Assembly (NCBI GenBank): GCA_938083405.1 | Contig: CALKCV010000457.1 | Coordinates: 1-5,186, forward strand | DNA from: an uncultured Microcoleaceae cyanobacterium | GTDB lineage: Bacteria; Cyanobacteriota; Cyanobacteriia; Cyanobacteriales; Microcoleaceae | Length of the DNA: 5,186 nucleotides | Reading direction: 5' to 3' | Shown: piece after piece, positions 1-4,618 of the stretch | Layout of the letters: each line of letters opens with the position of its first letter | Numbering within the stretch: position 1 is the first letter of the stretch | Notes under the pieces: model-generated | What the model was told of the DNA's origin: nothing | The model's database searches: none | Seen by the model: only the letters and a program-made list of their open reading frames with translations | Program-made: the position numbers and the translations under genes

Positions 1-475
1 AAGTGGGGATGGGTTCGATCGCTGGGGCTTGGGCGCTATGTTCGACGGCTAATTGGCCTTCTGGTGCGAGGAGTTGCTCTAAGGCGATGGCCTCCAAAAC
101 GGGCTGATATAAATCGCCTTTGTAGGGGGGGTCGAAATAAATGCGATCGAATTGCTCTGAGGCCAAAGACTTCAGCCCCTTGAGGGCGTCTCTGCGCAAT
201 ACCCGAACTTCCTGAGATTCGTTGGCTACCAATTGCCAGTTATGGCGGATAACGGCGCAAGCAGGGCCAGATTTTTCGATGGCGATCGCTTTTGATGCTC
301 CTCGGCACAAGGCTTCGGCACCCATGGAACCGATGCCGGCGCACAAGTCCAGCCAGCGACAATCAGGGATACGACCTTGCCAGATATTAAAGACAGCTTC
401 CCTAACCCTGGCTAGGGTAGGCCGAGTTGCTAATCCTGGCAAGGTTTTTAATTGGCGATTGCCATAAATTCTCAT
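1..475 (-). CDS. rsmD: 16S rRNA (guanine966-N2)-methyltransferase RsmD, 3' end outside the window
   Basis: This class I SAM-dependent methyltransferase methylates N2 of G966 of 16S rRNA during 30S subunit assembly in the cytoplasm. I translated 158 codons from the ATG at 473-475; the frame stays open to the window edge, so the C-terminus is missing (the family is usually about 180-200 aa). The N-terminus MRIYGNRQLKTLPG and TRPTLARVREAVFN (residues 17-30) are typical of RsmD. The SAM-binding motif I is LDLCAGIGSMGAEAL at 42-56, with the acidic end of strand beta-2 at E67. The catalytic DPPY tetrad is at 115-118. Glycine-rich motif I reads GIG rather than the common GSG, a mild change. No clear Shine-Dalgarno is seen before the start. 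The gene lies 118 bp downstream of hisH on the same strand, so co-transcription is possible, but a long palindrome lies between them. Confidence 0.93.
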   Translation of the reverse strand, partial: MRIYGNRQLKTLPGLATRPTLARVREAVFNIWQGRIPDCRWLDLCAGIGSMGAEALCRGASKAIAIEKSGPACAVIRHNWQLVANESQEVRVLRRDALKGLKSLASEQFDRIYFDPPYKGDLYQPVLEAIALEQLLAPEGQLAVEHSAQAPAIEPIPT

Positions 476-520
476 TAATTCTTTTAATTTTTAAGGTTTG
501 TTTTTTGGCAAACGGTTTCC

Positions 521-578
521 TAGTAAGGGCTTTAGCGGCTTTAAATTAACGGCTATTAAAGCGCTGAAGCGCTTACTA
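521..578. repeat. Long imperfect palindrome between hisH and rsmD
   Basis: Arms 521-544 and 556-578 are reverse complements over about 23 bp, with one G:G mismatch, one G-U pair and one bulged G; the loop is 545-555. The outer ends are TAGTAAG and CTTACTA, and the right arm contains the near-palindrome AAGCGCT-GA-AGCGCTT. From memory, intergenic palindromes built on AGTAAGCGCT...AGCGCTTACT are dispersed in many filamentous cyanobacterial genomes, so this may be a mobile or MITE-like repeat. On the minus strand it would form a stable mRNA hairpin after the hisH stop. It has no strong U-tract, so termination or RNA processing is only possible. Confidence 0.65.
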
Positions 579-593
579 CAAACGAGAGCGTTT

Positions 594-1241
594 TTATCCG
601 GCTTTCAAAGCAAAACTCTCATTGGCAACCCAAGCGGCAAAATTGGACAAAATTTGCAGTCCTGTGGAATGGGACTTTTCTGGGTGGAACTGCATGGCTA
701 TTAAATTATCCCGGGCCACTGCGGCGGTTACAGTTTGAGTGCCGTGGGGGACGGTGGCGGCGCGAAGAAGAGGATCGGCTGGATCGACATAATAAGAATG
801 AACGAAATACATCCACGGATTTTCGCCAATCTTATTCCAGAGAGGATGCTGGGGTTGGGTTAGTTGTAATTGATTCCAGCCCATGTGAGGAATGGTAAGC
901 CCCGGTTCTGGTTTAAAGCGACGTACCACGCCGCGAAAAATACCGAGTCCTGGTTCGGTACCTTCTTCGCTACTTTCAAACAAAATTTGCAAGCCCAAAC
1001 AGATACCTAAAAACGGTTTACCAGAGGCAATTATTTGTTTAATTGGTTCTTCTAAATTGCGCGATCGCAGATGTTGCACTGCGGGGTCGAAGGAACCGAC
1101 TCCGGGCAATACTACGGCATTTGCTCGTTCTAATTCTGCGGGAGAATCTGTGATTTGGGGGATAACGCCAGCCTTTTCTAAACCTTTGCAGACTGAGTGC
1201 AAGTTCCCCATATCGTAGTCGATGACGGCGACGGTTAACAT
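594..1241 (-). CDS. hisH: Imidazole glycerol phosphate synthase, glutamine amidotransferase subunit HisH
   Basis: HisH hydrolyses glutamine and channels ammonia to HisF. Together they convert PRFAR to imidazole glycerol phosphate and AICAR in histidine biosynthesis, in the cytoplasm. The 215-aa length matches the family. It is a class I (triad) glutaminase: the nucleophile Cys81 lies in GICLGLQ (79-85), and His186 and Glu188 lie in QFHPEKS (184-190). The oxyanion-strand motif LPGVGSF is at 45-51. HMGWNQL (119-125) and FVHSYY (146-151) are HisH signatures, and the start VAVIDYDMGNLHSV is typical. All catalytic residues are present. No partner his gene is adjacent, as is usual in cyanobacteria where his genes are scattered. 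A near-consensus promoter lies about 37-65 bp upstream. No Shine-Dalgarno is evident before the ATG. Confidence 0.97.
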   Translation of the reverse strand: MLTVAVIDYDMGNLHSVCKGLEKAGVIPQITDSPAELERANAVVLPGVGSFDPAVQHLRSRNLEEPIKQIIASGKPFLGICLGLQILFESSEEGTEPGLGIFRGVVRRFKPEPGLTIPHMGWNQLQLTQPQHPLWNKIGENPWMYFVHSYYVDPADPLLRAATVPHGTQTVTAAVARDNLIAMQFHPEKSHSTGLQILSNFAAWVANESFALKAG

Positions 1242-1277
1242 GATTTTAGTTGTTTTTGATAAAGTTTAGTCACGACT

Positions 1278-1306
1278 ATTATAGTTGTTCCTATCTGGAA
1301 CGTCAA
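1278..1306 (-). promoter_or_regulatory. Housekeeping (sigma-70 type) promoter of hisH
   Basis: On the minus strand a -35 box TTGACG (1301-1306) is followed by exactly 17 bp and a perfect -10 box TATAAT (1278-1283). Transcription would start near 1271, giving a leader of about 30 nt before the hisH ATG. Both boxes and the spacing fit the sigma-70/SigA consensus with one mismatch. This suggests that hisH, and possibly rsmD after it, has its own promoter. Confidence 0.85.
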
Positions 1307-1373
1307 CTTTTTTGATTTTCAAATAAAAAAAGAATTTAAAAAATGGAATTTTAGGGGGAAAATATTAGCTTTG

Positions 1374-1423
1374 AAAATTAGCGATTAGCGATTGCGTTGG
1401 AGCGATCGCTAATCGCTAATTTT
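1374..1423. repeat. Perfect 19-bp inverted repeat, possible terminator of arsB
   Basis: Arms 1374-1392 and 1405-1423 are exact reverse complements, built from two tandem ATTAGCG units on each side. Three further pairs (one G-U) extend the stem to 22 bp around the hexamer loop GTTGGA. A HIP1 octamer lies across the start of the right arm. The outer ends are AAAA and TTTT, so the stem ends in a short U-run in either direction. It lies downstream of the arsB stop and could end arsB transcripts. It could equally be a dispersed palindromic repeat. Confidence 0.6.
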
Positions 1424-1465
1424 GAAGAAAACCAATAGTTTAGTGCCTGCTTTTTTTGTGGGATC

Positions 1466-1503
1466 GTTGTTAGTGGTTAGTCGCCTAACTAACAACTAAC
1501 AAC
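1466..1503. repeat. Inverted pair of TTGTTAG heptamer repeats
   Basis: GTTGTTAGTGGTTAG (1466-1480) faces CTAACAACTAACAAC (1489-1503) across an 8-base loop: a 15-bp stem with one mismatch. Each arm is two heptamers of the TTGTTAG type, the same unit that makes the direct tandem array at 4095-4143. Heptanucleotide repeats are a known class of cyanobacterial intergenic repeats (STRR), although this exact unit is not one of the classical ones I remember. A T-run (1451-1457) lies just to the left, so on the minus strand the hairpin is followed by A-rich sequence, which is not terminator-like. Confidence 0.6.
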
Positions 1504-1570
1504 TGACATGCATGTATTAATTTTTGGGTTCTTTTACAAATATGAGATGCTCCCGAACGCTACCGATTAA

Positions 1571-2863
1571 TTAAAATGCTTGAAGCCAAGAAAGCCAGAT
1601 TATTAAAGTCAGAATAGTTACAAACCAAATTGGTAAAATAAAAGTGAAACTGAGGCGGCAATAATTCCACCAGGTTATCTGGTATCCTCGGCTTTTTATG
1701 AGATAAAGCCATAAAAGACCGGACAAGCTACCGATGGGAGCGATCTTAGCACCGACCGCGCAGCCGATAATATTTGCATAGAGAGCTGCTTCTCTAATGG
1801 TTGGTTCGGTTATCGGTGCTAATTGAATGGCTAAACTATTGATTAAAGAGGTTGGTAAATTGCTGAAAATAGCTGAAGTCAAACTAGCTACAAAGCCAGT
1901 AGCTACAACAGTTAAGGCAATTCCCCATCCTTCTATTTGTGTCAATAAAAATATCATGGGGTCCATCGTTAAACTGTTGTTAATACCGATAACAATGACG
2001 TACATTCCCCAGGAAAAAAGGACGATCTGAACAAAAGGATGAAAAAGTAATTCGGAAATTTTAGAGGTTTTTAAAGCAATAGTTTTCCTGGAAAATATTT
2101 GAGATAGCGAGGGGAGATTGGGGGGACTTATTGTTGGGGATGTGGAAGAATTATCTTCTGGTTTTGGCAGTTTAATAATAGTAGCTGGAAGGGCTGGTTG
2201 GAAACCATTTTTAGTTAAGTCGAATGGTTGGTAGCGAGAGGGGATAGAAGGCCAAAAATAGAAGAGAAGAACGGCGATAGTAGTGGCGATCGCTACTAAA
2301 CTAACGGGGAACATTACCGAGACATAATTGCTAAAAGAAATGCTGGAGGCGCTAGCAGCAATAGTATTGACTAAATTGCTAATAGTAAAAGGCAGGCTGC
2401 TGGTATCGGCAATTAAGCCTATAGCGAAAACAAAGGGAAAACTAGCTGCGGGGCTAAACTTTAATAATACTAATAATTCTAGAACTATGGGTAGGAAAAG
2501 CAAGACGGCACCATAGTTGCTAAAAACAGAGGCGATCGCGCTTGTTATTAATAACAAAATCACAAATAGCAAACGACCGTTTCCCAGAGGGAAATAAGCG
2601 AGGCGCAAACCAAACCAACGGAAGATGCCGGTTTGCTGCAAAACCCAGCTTATTCCTATTAATCCAACTATAGTAAAAGTGGTATTTGCCAAAACCGCCC
2701 AGGCAAAGGCGGAAAAGCTGGCGGGGTTTGCAAGACCGGTTGCTAAAGTTAAAAGAGCTCCTCCCAGGGCAGAAAAACCGATACCTAAATTCCGGGGACG
2801 CCAGATGACGAGGGCGAGGGTAGATGCTAAGATGACGATGCTTAAAAATGTTTGCCAAGGCAT
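1571..2863 (-). CDS. arsB: ArsB-family arsenite efflux permease, divergent
   Basis: This is a probable inner-membrane permease that exports arsenite or antimonite (ArsB/NhaD, IT superfamily). Its 430 aa are close to E. coli ArsB (429). Stretches that match the E. coli protein from memory are VIWRPRNLGIGFSA (19-32), GNGRLLF (94-100), GLIADTSSLPFTISNLVNT (149-167), FSWGMYVIVIG (283-293), SNLPTSLI (334-341) and ALYANIIGC through KIAPIGSLSGLLWLYL (360-388). About ten hydrophobic segments are seen. Three points are odd. The family NDG near TM4 is N116-Y117-G118. The family GCDLGPK is GCAVGAK (367-373), losing an Asp and a Pro. Residues about 212-272, where E. coli ArsB has two further membrane helices, are hydrophilic and rich in Pro, Ser and Thr. 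No arsR, arsC or arsA gene is adjacent. Family assignment is firm; arsenite as substrate is less so. No clear Shine-Dalgarno or promoter was found. Confidence 0.85.
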   Translation of the reverse strand: MPWQTFLSIVILASTLALVIWRPRNLGIGFSALGGALLTLATGLANPASFSAFAWAVLANTTFTIVGLIGISWVLQQTGIFRWFGLRLAYFPLGNGRLLFVILLLITSAIASVFSNYGAVLLFLPIVLELLVLLKFSPAASFPFVFAIGLIADTSSLPFTISNLVNTIAASASSISFSNYVSVMFPVSLVAIATTIAVLLFYFWPSIPSRYQPFDLTKNGFQPALPATIIKLPKPEDNSSTSPTISPPNLPSLSQIFSRKTIALKTSKISELLFHPFVQIVLFSWGMYVIVIGINNSLTMDPMIFLLTQIEGWGIALTVVATGFVASLTSAIFSNLPTSLINSLAIQLAPITEPTIREAALYANIIGCAVGAKIAPIGSLSGLLWLYLIKSRGYQITWWNYCRLSFTFILPIWFVTILTLIIWLSWLQAF

Positions 2864-2982
2864 AATATTGGCGGTTGTTTGCTCGTTAATAAGGACTTTA
2901 TGTTGAGCTTACCTTAATCTGGACGAGTTGAAAGAAGAACTTCAAGAATATGGAAGAGACGAGGGCGACGACTTGGGAGGGC

Positions 2983-3020
2983 AGGAAGATTTGGTTCGAG
3001 AAGGAAGATTTGGTTCGAGA
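2983..3020. repeat. Tandem duplication of a 19-bp unit
   Basis: Two identical 19-bp units beginning AGGAAGATTTGG lie head to tail at 2983-3001 and 3002-3020, followed by five more matching bases. The unit is not a multiple of three, and no credible gene spans it. It looks like a recent slippage duplication in the spacer between the small riboswitch-controlled gene and arsB. Confidence 0.8.
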
Positions 3021-3060
3021 AGGAATAGAGAATGGGCGATCGCCACCAGCGCAATAAATA

Positions 3061-3105
3061 AAACTCCCCACCTAAGCAGCCATTTAGGCGTACTGGGGGG
3101 AGTTT
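3061..3105 (-). terminator. Intrinsic terminator of the riboswitch-controlled gene
   Basis: AAACTCCCC (3061-3069) pairs with GGGGAGTTT (3097-3105). A second inner stem, CCTAA (3071-3075) with TTAGG (3084-3088), stacks inside. Read on the minus strand, the GC-rich stem ends in GTTT and runs into TATTTATT, a U-rich tail. It lies 38 bp beyond the stop of the small gene at 3144. On the plus strand the tail is poorer, so the minus-strand reading is preferred. Confidence 0.8.
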
Positions 3106-3143
3106 CATTTACGATCGTGATGAGTTAATGGGAAATTTTGAGA

Positions 3144-3479
3144 TTATATAGAAGCTAAAGTTTGGGTTTTCTTAGAAGGTACCTGGGGGACAGAGAAGTT
3201 TTCTCGGTCGCCATCGGAGTAATTCCAGAGAACTTGTGCCAACTCTAAGTATTTCTTTGAAACCTTAGAAACACTAAGAGCGGTATTAATAATTGCTGGC
3301 AAACAAGGACTCGGCATTAGGGTAGTCAAAAAAGTAGAAACCATGGACGAGAGCATAATCACCCATAAAAATCCCAATGCAGGCAATACAATAAAATCGG
3401 GCGTGAGGAAACGGCGCACCCGCTTCAATATAGTTGGCAGGAAATGCGCTAATGCAGAAATATTTAATTGTGCGGTCAT
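3144..3479 (-). CDS. Small membrane protein of unknown function, under a c-di-AMP riboswitch
   Basis: I do not recognise this 111-aa protein. The frame also opens at a TTG two codons earlier (3483-3485); the ATG at 3477-3479 is the likelier start, with no clear Shine-Dalgarno for either. Residues 1-26 form a basic, amphipathic-looking segment (KRVRR at 19-23). One long hydrophobic stretch, about 29-55, follows: a membrane helix or re-entrant hairpin with prolines at its edges (P27, P33, P56, P58, P61). The remaining 50 residues are polar. By the positive-inside rule the N-terminus should face the cytoplasm. Support for a real gene is its position: promoter, riboswitch, this frame, terminator, and nothing else in the unit. 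c-di-AMP riboswitches typically govern potassium or osmolyte transport and cell-wall remodelling, so a role in envelope or osmotic balance is a guess from context. An overlapping minus-strand frame (3286-3543) looks less protein-like. Confidence 0.7.
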   Translation of the reverse strand: MTAQLNISALAHFLPTILKRVRRFLTPDFIVLPALGFLWVIMLSSMVSTFLTTLMPSPCLPAIINTALSVSKVSKKYLELAQVLWNYSDGDRENFSVPQVPSKKTQTLASI

Positions 3480-3542
3480 TGTCAATTAAGCAGTTTCGAG
3501 GTTTAAAGGCATAACAAATCAGACCGATACTAACCAAGGACA

Positions 3543-3591
3543 CTGAATCGACAATCTGTCTAATTTTTAATTGTTAGAAGGTTGTCTTCAG
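3543..3591 (-). promoter_or_regulatory. Candidate expression platform of the c-di-AMP riboswitch
   Basis: On the minus strand CTGAAGACAA (3582-3591) can pair with TTGTC-GA-TTCAG (3543-3554), ten pairs with a two-base bulge. Inside are CTAA/TTAG and AATT repeats. The 5' arm lies at the 3' border of the aptamer, where its closing stem should end, so this hairpin and the closed aptamer may exclude each other. No U-tract follows, so it is not a plain terminator. It could act as an anti-structure or affect translation of the gene starting at 3479. This is inferred from pairing only. Confidence 0.45.
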
Positions 3592-3787
3592 TCTCTCCTC
3601 AATGCCTACGAAGTTAGCTGACGGGCTAGGGCTGATAAATGCCCTTCTCAAAGCTTTTGAGATTTGTGTTTAAAACTTGCTTTTAAAGACAAATCGCAAA
3701 AGCTTTTTGTCAGAGATAAGCCCCTATAATTGGTTCCTCCGCTCCAGCAGCACTTGAGTTGTGCTGTTTGCGCTGGATAGTCGCGAC
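3586..3787 (-). ncRNA. Cyclic di-AMP riboswitch (ydaO-yuaA leader) aptamer
   Basis: Read on the minus strand, this leader matches the conserved blocks of the ydaO-yuaA c-di-AMP riboswitch as I remember them. In order they are: a 5' hairpin closed by AGCAC/GUGCU, then GGAGCGGAGGAACCA (3731-3745); AUAGGGGCUUAUCUCU (3712-3727); GAGAAGGGC (3641-3649); and the hallmark CCCGUCAGCUAACUUCGUAGGC (3604-3625). The well-known versions read GGGGACCCA, GGGGCGAAUCUC, GAGUAGGG and CCCGUCAGCUAACCUCGCAAGC. The variable peripheral hairpin between the second and third blocks is very long here: arms 3650-3675 and 3681-3706 pair over 26 bp with two mismatches around a 5-base loop. The aptamer would bind two c-di-AMP molecules. 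In known cases ligand binding usually lowers expression. The exact ends of the closing stem are not certain. It controls the small membrane protein gene at 3144-3479. Confidence 0.92.
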
Positions 3788-3807
3788 TTTTTTTTGCTCT
3801 TAGTTTT

Positions 3808-3836
3808 ATCTTAATTGTTTATTTCTAGTTTGTCAA
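3808..3836 (-). promoter_or_regulatory. Strong sigma-70 type promoter for the riboswitch unit
   Basis: A perfect -35 TTGACA (3831-3836), a 17-bp spacer and a -10 TAAGAT (3808-3813) lie on the minus strand. Transcription would begin near 3801, just ahead of the aptamer. The match and spacing support the minus-strand reading of the riboswitch and set the unit's 5' end. The leader before the 3479 start would be about 320 nt. Confidence 0.85.
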
Positions 3837-3897
3837 GAGTTTTTCGGGAAAATTTGAAAGTTTTTGCTAGTAATAAAAATCATCCTACCGTTCGGGA

Positions 3898-4036
3898 TGC
3901 TATAAGGGCTCCATCCCAAACGAGCTAGCCTTGAATTTGAAAAGAGTCCAGGTGTTGCAACTCGAAGGGTTATGGTGCGACGCATCTAAAGCGATTATAG
4001 CATAACATCCTGGTTAATAACCCCTTTTTTCTGTTT
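3898..4036 (+). ncRNA. Candidate small RNA with nested hairpins and a terminator-like 3' end
   Basis: Several inverted repeats nest here: CCAGG (3948-3952) with CCTGG (4009-4013); GTTATG (3969-3974) with CATAAC (4001-4006); and GGGTTAT (3967-3973) with ATAACCC (4017-4023), the last followed by T6 (4025-4030) and more T. The second and third pairings compete. An extended -10 motif TGCTATAAG (3898-3906) could start a transcript near 3912, giving an RNA of about 120 nt, but no -35 is visible. I could not match it to a known RNA family. No reading frame of note is present. It may be a small RNA, or just a terminator region. Confidence 0.3.
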
Positions 4037-4094
4037 TCTAGTAACGGGGGAGCGCCGAAAGACTAAAGCAGGGTTAGAGCTTATAACTTTGGTA

Positions 4095-4143
4095 TTAGTT
4101 GTTGGTTGTTAGTTGTTAGTTGTTGGTTGTTAGTTGTTAGTTG
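4095..4143. repeat. Seven-copy heptanucleotide tandem repeat (TTRGTTG)
   Basis: Seven units of TTRGTTG run without a break; the variable third base reads A, G, A, A, G, A, A. Short tandem heptamers in intergenic DNA are characteristic of filamentous cyanobacteria (the STRR class). The A/G pattern (AGA, AGA with one extra A) hints at duplication of a multi-unit block. Copy number is likely to vary between strains. The same unit occurs in inverted form at 1466-1503. Confidence 0.9.
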
Positions 4144-4210
4144 ATTTATTTTTTTTGATGCTAATTATTTGTGTCGATCTTTCCAGGCTTGTTTGTCCAA
4201 TTTATGCTAA

Positions 4211-4226
4211 TGTGATGCTCCTCACA
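4211..4226. promoter_or_regulatory. Perfect CRP-type (cAMP receptor protein) binding site
   Basis: TGTGA (4211-4215), six bases, TCACA (4222-4226): an exact match to the CRP half-site palindrome, which the cyanobacterial homologue SyCRP1 also recognises. It lies 155 bp before the ATG of the 75-aa gene, the only gene it could obviously serve. Because no promoter is clear nearby, whether it would activate or repress cannot be told. A chance match is possible. Confidence 0.5.
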
Positions 4227-4331
4227 GCTAAAGCTGCCAGTTGTCACAACAAATGAGGATTTAGATCGGGTCAAGCTGTTATCTCGATCGCCTAATTGAC
4301 TTTTGGCGATCGCTGCCAAAAACAAAAAAAT

Positions 4332-4372
4332 ACTCGATACTAATAATTAGCATCGAGTTATCGAGTTAAGGA
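4332..4372 (+). promoter_or_regulatory. Leader hairpin with duplicated arm, and ribosome binding site
   Basis: ACTCGAT (4332-4338) pairs with ATCGAGT (4352-4358); inside, CTAA (4340-4343) pairs with TTAG (4347-4350), giving about 11 pairs around a TAA loop. The right arm is duplicated in tandem: ATCGAGTT at 4352-4359 and again at 4360-4367. The second copy touches the Shine-Dalgarno AAGGA (4368-4372), nine bases before the ATG. The left arm could therefore pair with either copy, the distal one closing up against the ribosome site. Confidence 0.55.
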
Positions 4373-4381
4373 CTATTAACT

Positions 4382-4609
4382 ATGGAACCTCCTGTTTACC
4401 TACTTCCATCCGGTCTTGGGGAGCTATTCGCGAAAGTGAATACTACTGGGGAGATTACCCTTGCCGATCGCTATGGACTCATGGCAGCTATCTTAGATGA
4501 ATCGCTCTCCCTAGAGGAACAATTTACCATTAATAGAATGCTGCGGTCAGTGTGTCGCGGCAAAATCAAAGTTGTCAATAAAATCTCGGCGGTGGGTTGG
4601 AATTACTAA
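4382..4609 (+). CDS. Small conserved-type cyanobacterial protein, function unknown
   Basis: This 75-aa soluble protein has no signal peptide or membrane segment. The ATG is supported by AAGGA nine bases upstream. The core ITLADRYGLMAAILDESLSLEEQFTINRMLRSVCRGKIKVVNKISAV (25-71) resembles, from memory, a family of small hypothetical proteins common in cyanobacteria, with a basic RGK(I/L)K(V/L)V stretch after two predicted helices. The family has no function that I know of. The compact all-helical look and basic C-terminal part would allow a regulatory or nucleic-acid role, but nothing shows it. It has its own leader with a hairpin and a distant CRP-type site, and is convergent with the pentapeptide-repeat gene, only nine bases away. 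Confidence 0.85.
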   Translation: MEPPVYLLPSGLGELFAKVNTTGEITLADRYGLMAAILDESLSLEEQFTINRMLRSVCRGKIKVVNKISAVGWNY

Positions 4610-4618
4610 AAACACATA

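Larger units (their letters stand above)
1242..1570. other. Gene-free spacer between arsB and hisH
   Basis: No convincing reading frame is seen on either strand in this AT-rich 329-bp stretch. It holds the hisH promoter (1278-1306), a 19-bp perfect inverted repeat (1374-1423), an inverted heptamer repeat (1466-1503) and the short palindrome CATGCATG (1508-1515). No RNA gene was recognised. Confidence 0.7.
4031..4381. other. Gene-free leader and spacer before the 75-aa gene
   Basis: No gene or recognisable RNA is seen. The stretch holds the heptamer array (4095-4143), a CRP-type site (4211-4226) followed by small hairpins (CAGC/GCTG at 4227-4238 and GTTGT/ACAAC at 4240-4250), a HIP1 octamer (4306-4313) and a leader hairpin (4332-4358). 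No good promoter for the downstream gene was identified. Confidence 0.6.

Noticed and set aside
222..467. Plus-strand frame opposite rsmD
   Set aside because: Shadow of rsmD; the minus strand has a full methyltransferase signature here.
892..1218. Plus-strand frame opposite hisH
   Set aside because: Shadow of hisH, whose catalytic triad is intact on the minus strand.
2520..2858. Other frames over arsB (minus 2520-2858; plus 1827-2030, 2328-2516, 2625-2906)
   Set aside because: They overlap a long permease frame with clear family motifs and have no protein-like features of their own.
2914..3108. Minus-strand 64-codon frame
   Set aside because: It starts inside the terminator of the small gene and is rich in unlikely composition; judged chance.
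2928..3128. Plus-strand 66-codon frame beginning at a TTG, with an acidic helix-like start
   Set aside because: It runs through the 19-bp tandem duplication (which shifts frame between units) and into the terminator hairpin; no Shine-Dalgarno-supported start and no recognisable family. The first 20 residues look oddly coding-like, so a gene remnant is not excluded.
3286..3543. Minus-strand 85-codon frame overlapping the small membrane protein
   Set aside because: It starts at GTG within the expression-platform hairpin, stops halfway through the other frame, and is rich in Cys, Tyr and Phe without pattern. The 3144-3479 frame, ending just before the terminator, fits better.
3741..3795. Plus-strand hairpin followed by T8, resembling an intrinsic terminator
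   Set aside because: The stem is the 5' hairpin of the c-di-AMP aptamer read backwards; the promoter, core motifs and gene order all favour the minus strand. The T8 is just the A8 of the leader's start.
3994..4002. Minus-strand extended -10 (TGCTATAAT) upstream of the riboswitch unit
   Set aside because: It lacks a -35 box, and a much better promoter lies at 3808-3836. It could be a minor second promoter but cannot be supported.
4095..4143. Tandem repeats considered as a CRISPR array
   Set aside because: The units are seven bases long and directly adjacent, with no spacers; this is a simple heptamer repeat.
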